NCBI GenBank assembly: GCA_019118725.1
Contig: DWYO01000062.1
Coordinates: forward strand, 1-5,966
Reading direction: 5' to 3'
Source: Candidatus Parabacteroides intestinavium
Lineage (GTDB): Bacteria; Bacteroidota; Bacteroidia; Bacteroidales; Tannerellaceae
DNA: 5,966 nucleotides
Below are positions 5,049 through 5,966 of this stretch, one piece after another (the first letter of the stretch is position 1; the number at the start of each line of letters is the position of its first letter). A program made the translations under genes and the position numbers. The notes beneath the pieces are model-generated. The model worked only from the letters and a program-made list of their open reading frames with translations. It was not told where the DNA came from and ran no database searches.

Positions 5049-5725
5049 AAGCAGAGAATTAGAACAAGCGTACCAAGCGCAAGGAAATACAGTTTAGCGA
5101 TGAAGAGTATATCGCAGTAGAACAGAAAGCCAGTGCCGCCCGAATTCCTGTGGCGGCATATATCCGCCAGGCTGCATTGGACAAGACCTTGTCTGCGGCA
5201 TTGAGTATAGAAGAACTGGAGATAATGAAGCGGATTTCGGCCACTAGCTATAAGATGCAGGTCAATCTTAACCAGCTTGCAAAGCTGGCCAACACATGCG
5301 GTCTGCCATTTGTCATTGATGCTATCCGGGAATATATCATCCGTACAAATGAATATTTCAGAACTGGTGTGTGGCGTGAAATGGATCTGAGAGCCTATGA
5401 GGCAGAGCAGAAGCAGCGGGACAATCTGGCCGATAAGGTAAGGGACTTACAGGAACGAAATGATAATCTGATGAGGGTCTCGTCCACTTATTATTTCTAT
5501 ACCGCCGATGGAGAACGCATGTTCTGCGAACGCTATAAATGCCGTATGTATCCTGATAAGATGGGTATCTACTGGTATTTCAAAGTCGGGGATAATCCAT
5601 CATACTGCCTGCCTCAGGAGATAAGCCAGGCATATCACAGGAGAGAAATCTCGATTCAGGATGTGTATCTCCATTGGAAGGAGAGTGCGACAATATTAAG
5701 GAATAAAGACTCAAATAGTTTCTAA
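5045..5725 (+). pseudogene. mobC: MobC-like relaxosome protein, interrupted by amber at codon 6
   Basis: From ATG 5045 the frame runs 226 codons but codon 6 (5060-5062) is TAG. The codons after it encode an RHH DNA-binding segment (RKEIQFSDEEY, 12-22, and IPVAAYIRQAAL, 34-45) and the MobC signature NLNQLAKLAN near 74-83. MobC proteins bind oriT and help the relaxase open the strand. Codons 113-145 predict a coiled coil (LRAYEAEQKQRDNLADKV). The last 75 or so codons hold an extra aromatic-rich segment (YYFYTADGERMF, GIYWYFKVG) that I do not recognise. Only one base separates TAG from AAG or CAG. The next possible start is GTG 5150, which would drop the RHH beta strand. The frame is otherwise intact to TAA 5723-5725, so the lesion is recent, suppressed, or a sequence error. 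An automatic caller may report 5150-5725 as the gene. Confidence 0.72.
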
Positions 5726-5727
5726 GC

Positions 5728-5758
5728 AAAAACTATTGGGGTCGTATCCCTATTTTTT
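5728..5758 (+). terminator. Bidirectional terminator candidate between convergent genes
   Basis: AAAAA (5728-5732), TA (5734-5735) and GGG (5739-5741) can pair with CCC (5748-5750), TA (5751-5752) and TTTTT (5753-5757), leaving a bulged C and a TT bulge. The T-run serves plus-strand transcripts, and the A-run serves minus-strand transcripts. A competing 8-bp stem, AATAGTTT (5714-5721) with AAACTATT (5730-5737), spans the mobC stop. The convergent gene arrangement supports a shared terminator here. Confidence 0.45.
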
Positions 5759-5965
5759 GTAGCTATCAGCAATGCCGTCATAATATCCTTTTGCATATCC
5801 TGCATGAGGACTTTTGTGCCGTTGCCCTTTTGCTTGACTTTCTTCAAGATTACTTAATATGCTTTCAAGGTTAATTATTTCTTTATGATTAAGTCCATCT
5901 TGATACCCCTGTTCGTAAGCACATGCTGCACATTTATGTCTGCCTATCCCACCTTGGTCTATAGG
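5750..5965 (-). CDS. Unrecognised minus-strand gene, C-terminal 71 residues only
   Basis: The minus strand is open from the right edge to a TAG at 5750-5752, encoding 71 residues; the start lies outside the window. The visible part contains GRHKCAACAYEQGYQDGL near residues 8-25, with a C-x2-C pair preceded by RHK, then a helical, charged linker (LESILSNLEES), then AGYAKGYYDGI at 55-65 that repeats the pattern GY-x-DG of the first motif. The motif density and lack of stops make it a real gene end rather than chance. I recall the RHKCAxCAYE type of motif from C-termini of conserved but poorly described bacterial proteins; I cannot name the family. DNA here is about 40% GC, lower than the neighbouring mobilization genes, which fits cargo or flanking host DNA of different origin. 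It converges on mobC. Confidence 0.7.
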   Translation of the reverse strand, partial: PIDQGGIGRHKCAACAYEQGYQDGLNHKEIINLESILSNLEESQAKGQRHKSPHAGYAKGYYDGIADSYKK

Positions 5966-5966
5966 C

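Noticed and set aside
5060..5062. Recoding of TAG as a sense codon, as in some crAss-like phages
   Set aside because: TAG is used as the natural stop of the 303-residue gene (2224-2226) and of the minus-strand gene (5750-5752). A single in-frame TAG is better explained by mutation or error.
1..5966. Element attachment site, tRNA, CRISPR or insertion sequence
   Set aside because: No tRNA cloverleaf, spaced repeat array, transposase or terminal inverted repeats could be found. The element ends probably lie outside the window, likely left of the integrase on one side.

Overview
The window looks like the core of an integrative and mobilizable element from a Bacteroidales bacterium (Bacteroides, Phocaeicola, Parabacteroides or a relative). 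Three things point there. The protein families are typical: a tyrosine recombinase with the Bacteroidetes-type arm domain, an excisionase-like HTH protein, an SF3 primase-helicase-family ATPase, and a MOBP relaxase with a MobC-like partner. There is a Bacteroides-type promoter (TAnnTTTG box) at 2431-2438. Most starts lack a clear Shine-Dalgarno sequence. The order integrase, accessory gene, small HTH protein, helicase, oriT-like repeats, relaxase resembles NBU1-type elements (intN1 ... prmN1, oriT, mobN1); that comparison is from memory and untested.

Layout: 1-1296 is a tyrosine recombinase whose 5' end lies outside the window. It is followed 18 bp later by an unrecognised 303-residue protein (1315-2226). 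A regulatory block of about 305 bp (2227-2531) holds a terminator-like hairpin, a direct-repeat array of TTTCGTT, a promoter, and a leader with three mutually exclusive hairpins. The leader also contains a 26-codon upstream ORF whose stop overlaps the start of the HTH gene (2532-2861). The HTH gene overlaps the helicase gene (2848-4056) by 14 bp. A second non-coding block (4057-4292) carries inverted 9-bp repeats around a pyrimidine tract, then a nested inverted repeat that is the best oriT candidate. The relaxase (4293-5048) overlaps mobC by ATGA, but mobC (5045-5725) has an in-frame amber at codon 6. A bidirectional terminator candidate separates it from the 3' end of an unrecognised minus-strand gene (5750-5965) that runs off the right edge.

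Likely working model (inference): the leader controls the HTH-helicase operon, whose products help excision and/or replication of the excised circle. The recombinase carries out excision and integration. The relaxase nicks at the repeats just upstream of its own gene, and transfer would use a conjugation apparatus supplied by another element, since no type IV secretion or coupling-protein gene is visible. The amber codon in mobC may reduce or abolish mobilization in this copy.

The most unusual feature is the attenuator-like leader at 2436-2535. No tRNA, rRNA, CRISPR array, insertion sequence or attachment site could be supported.
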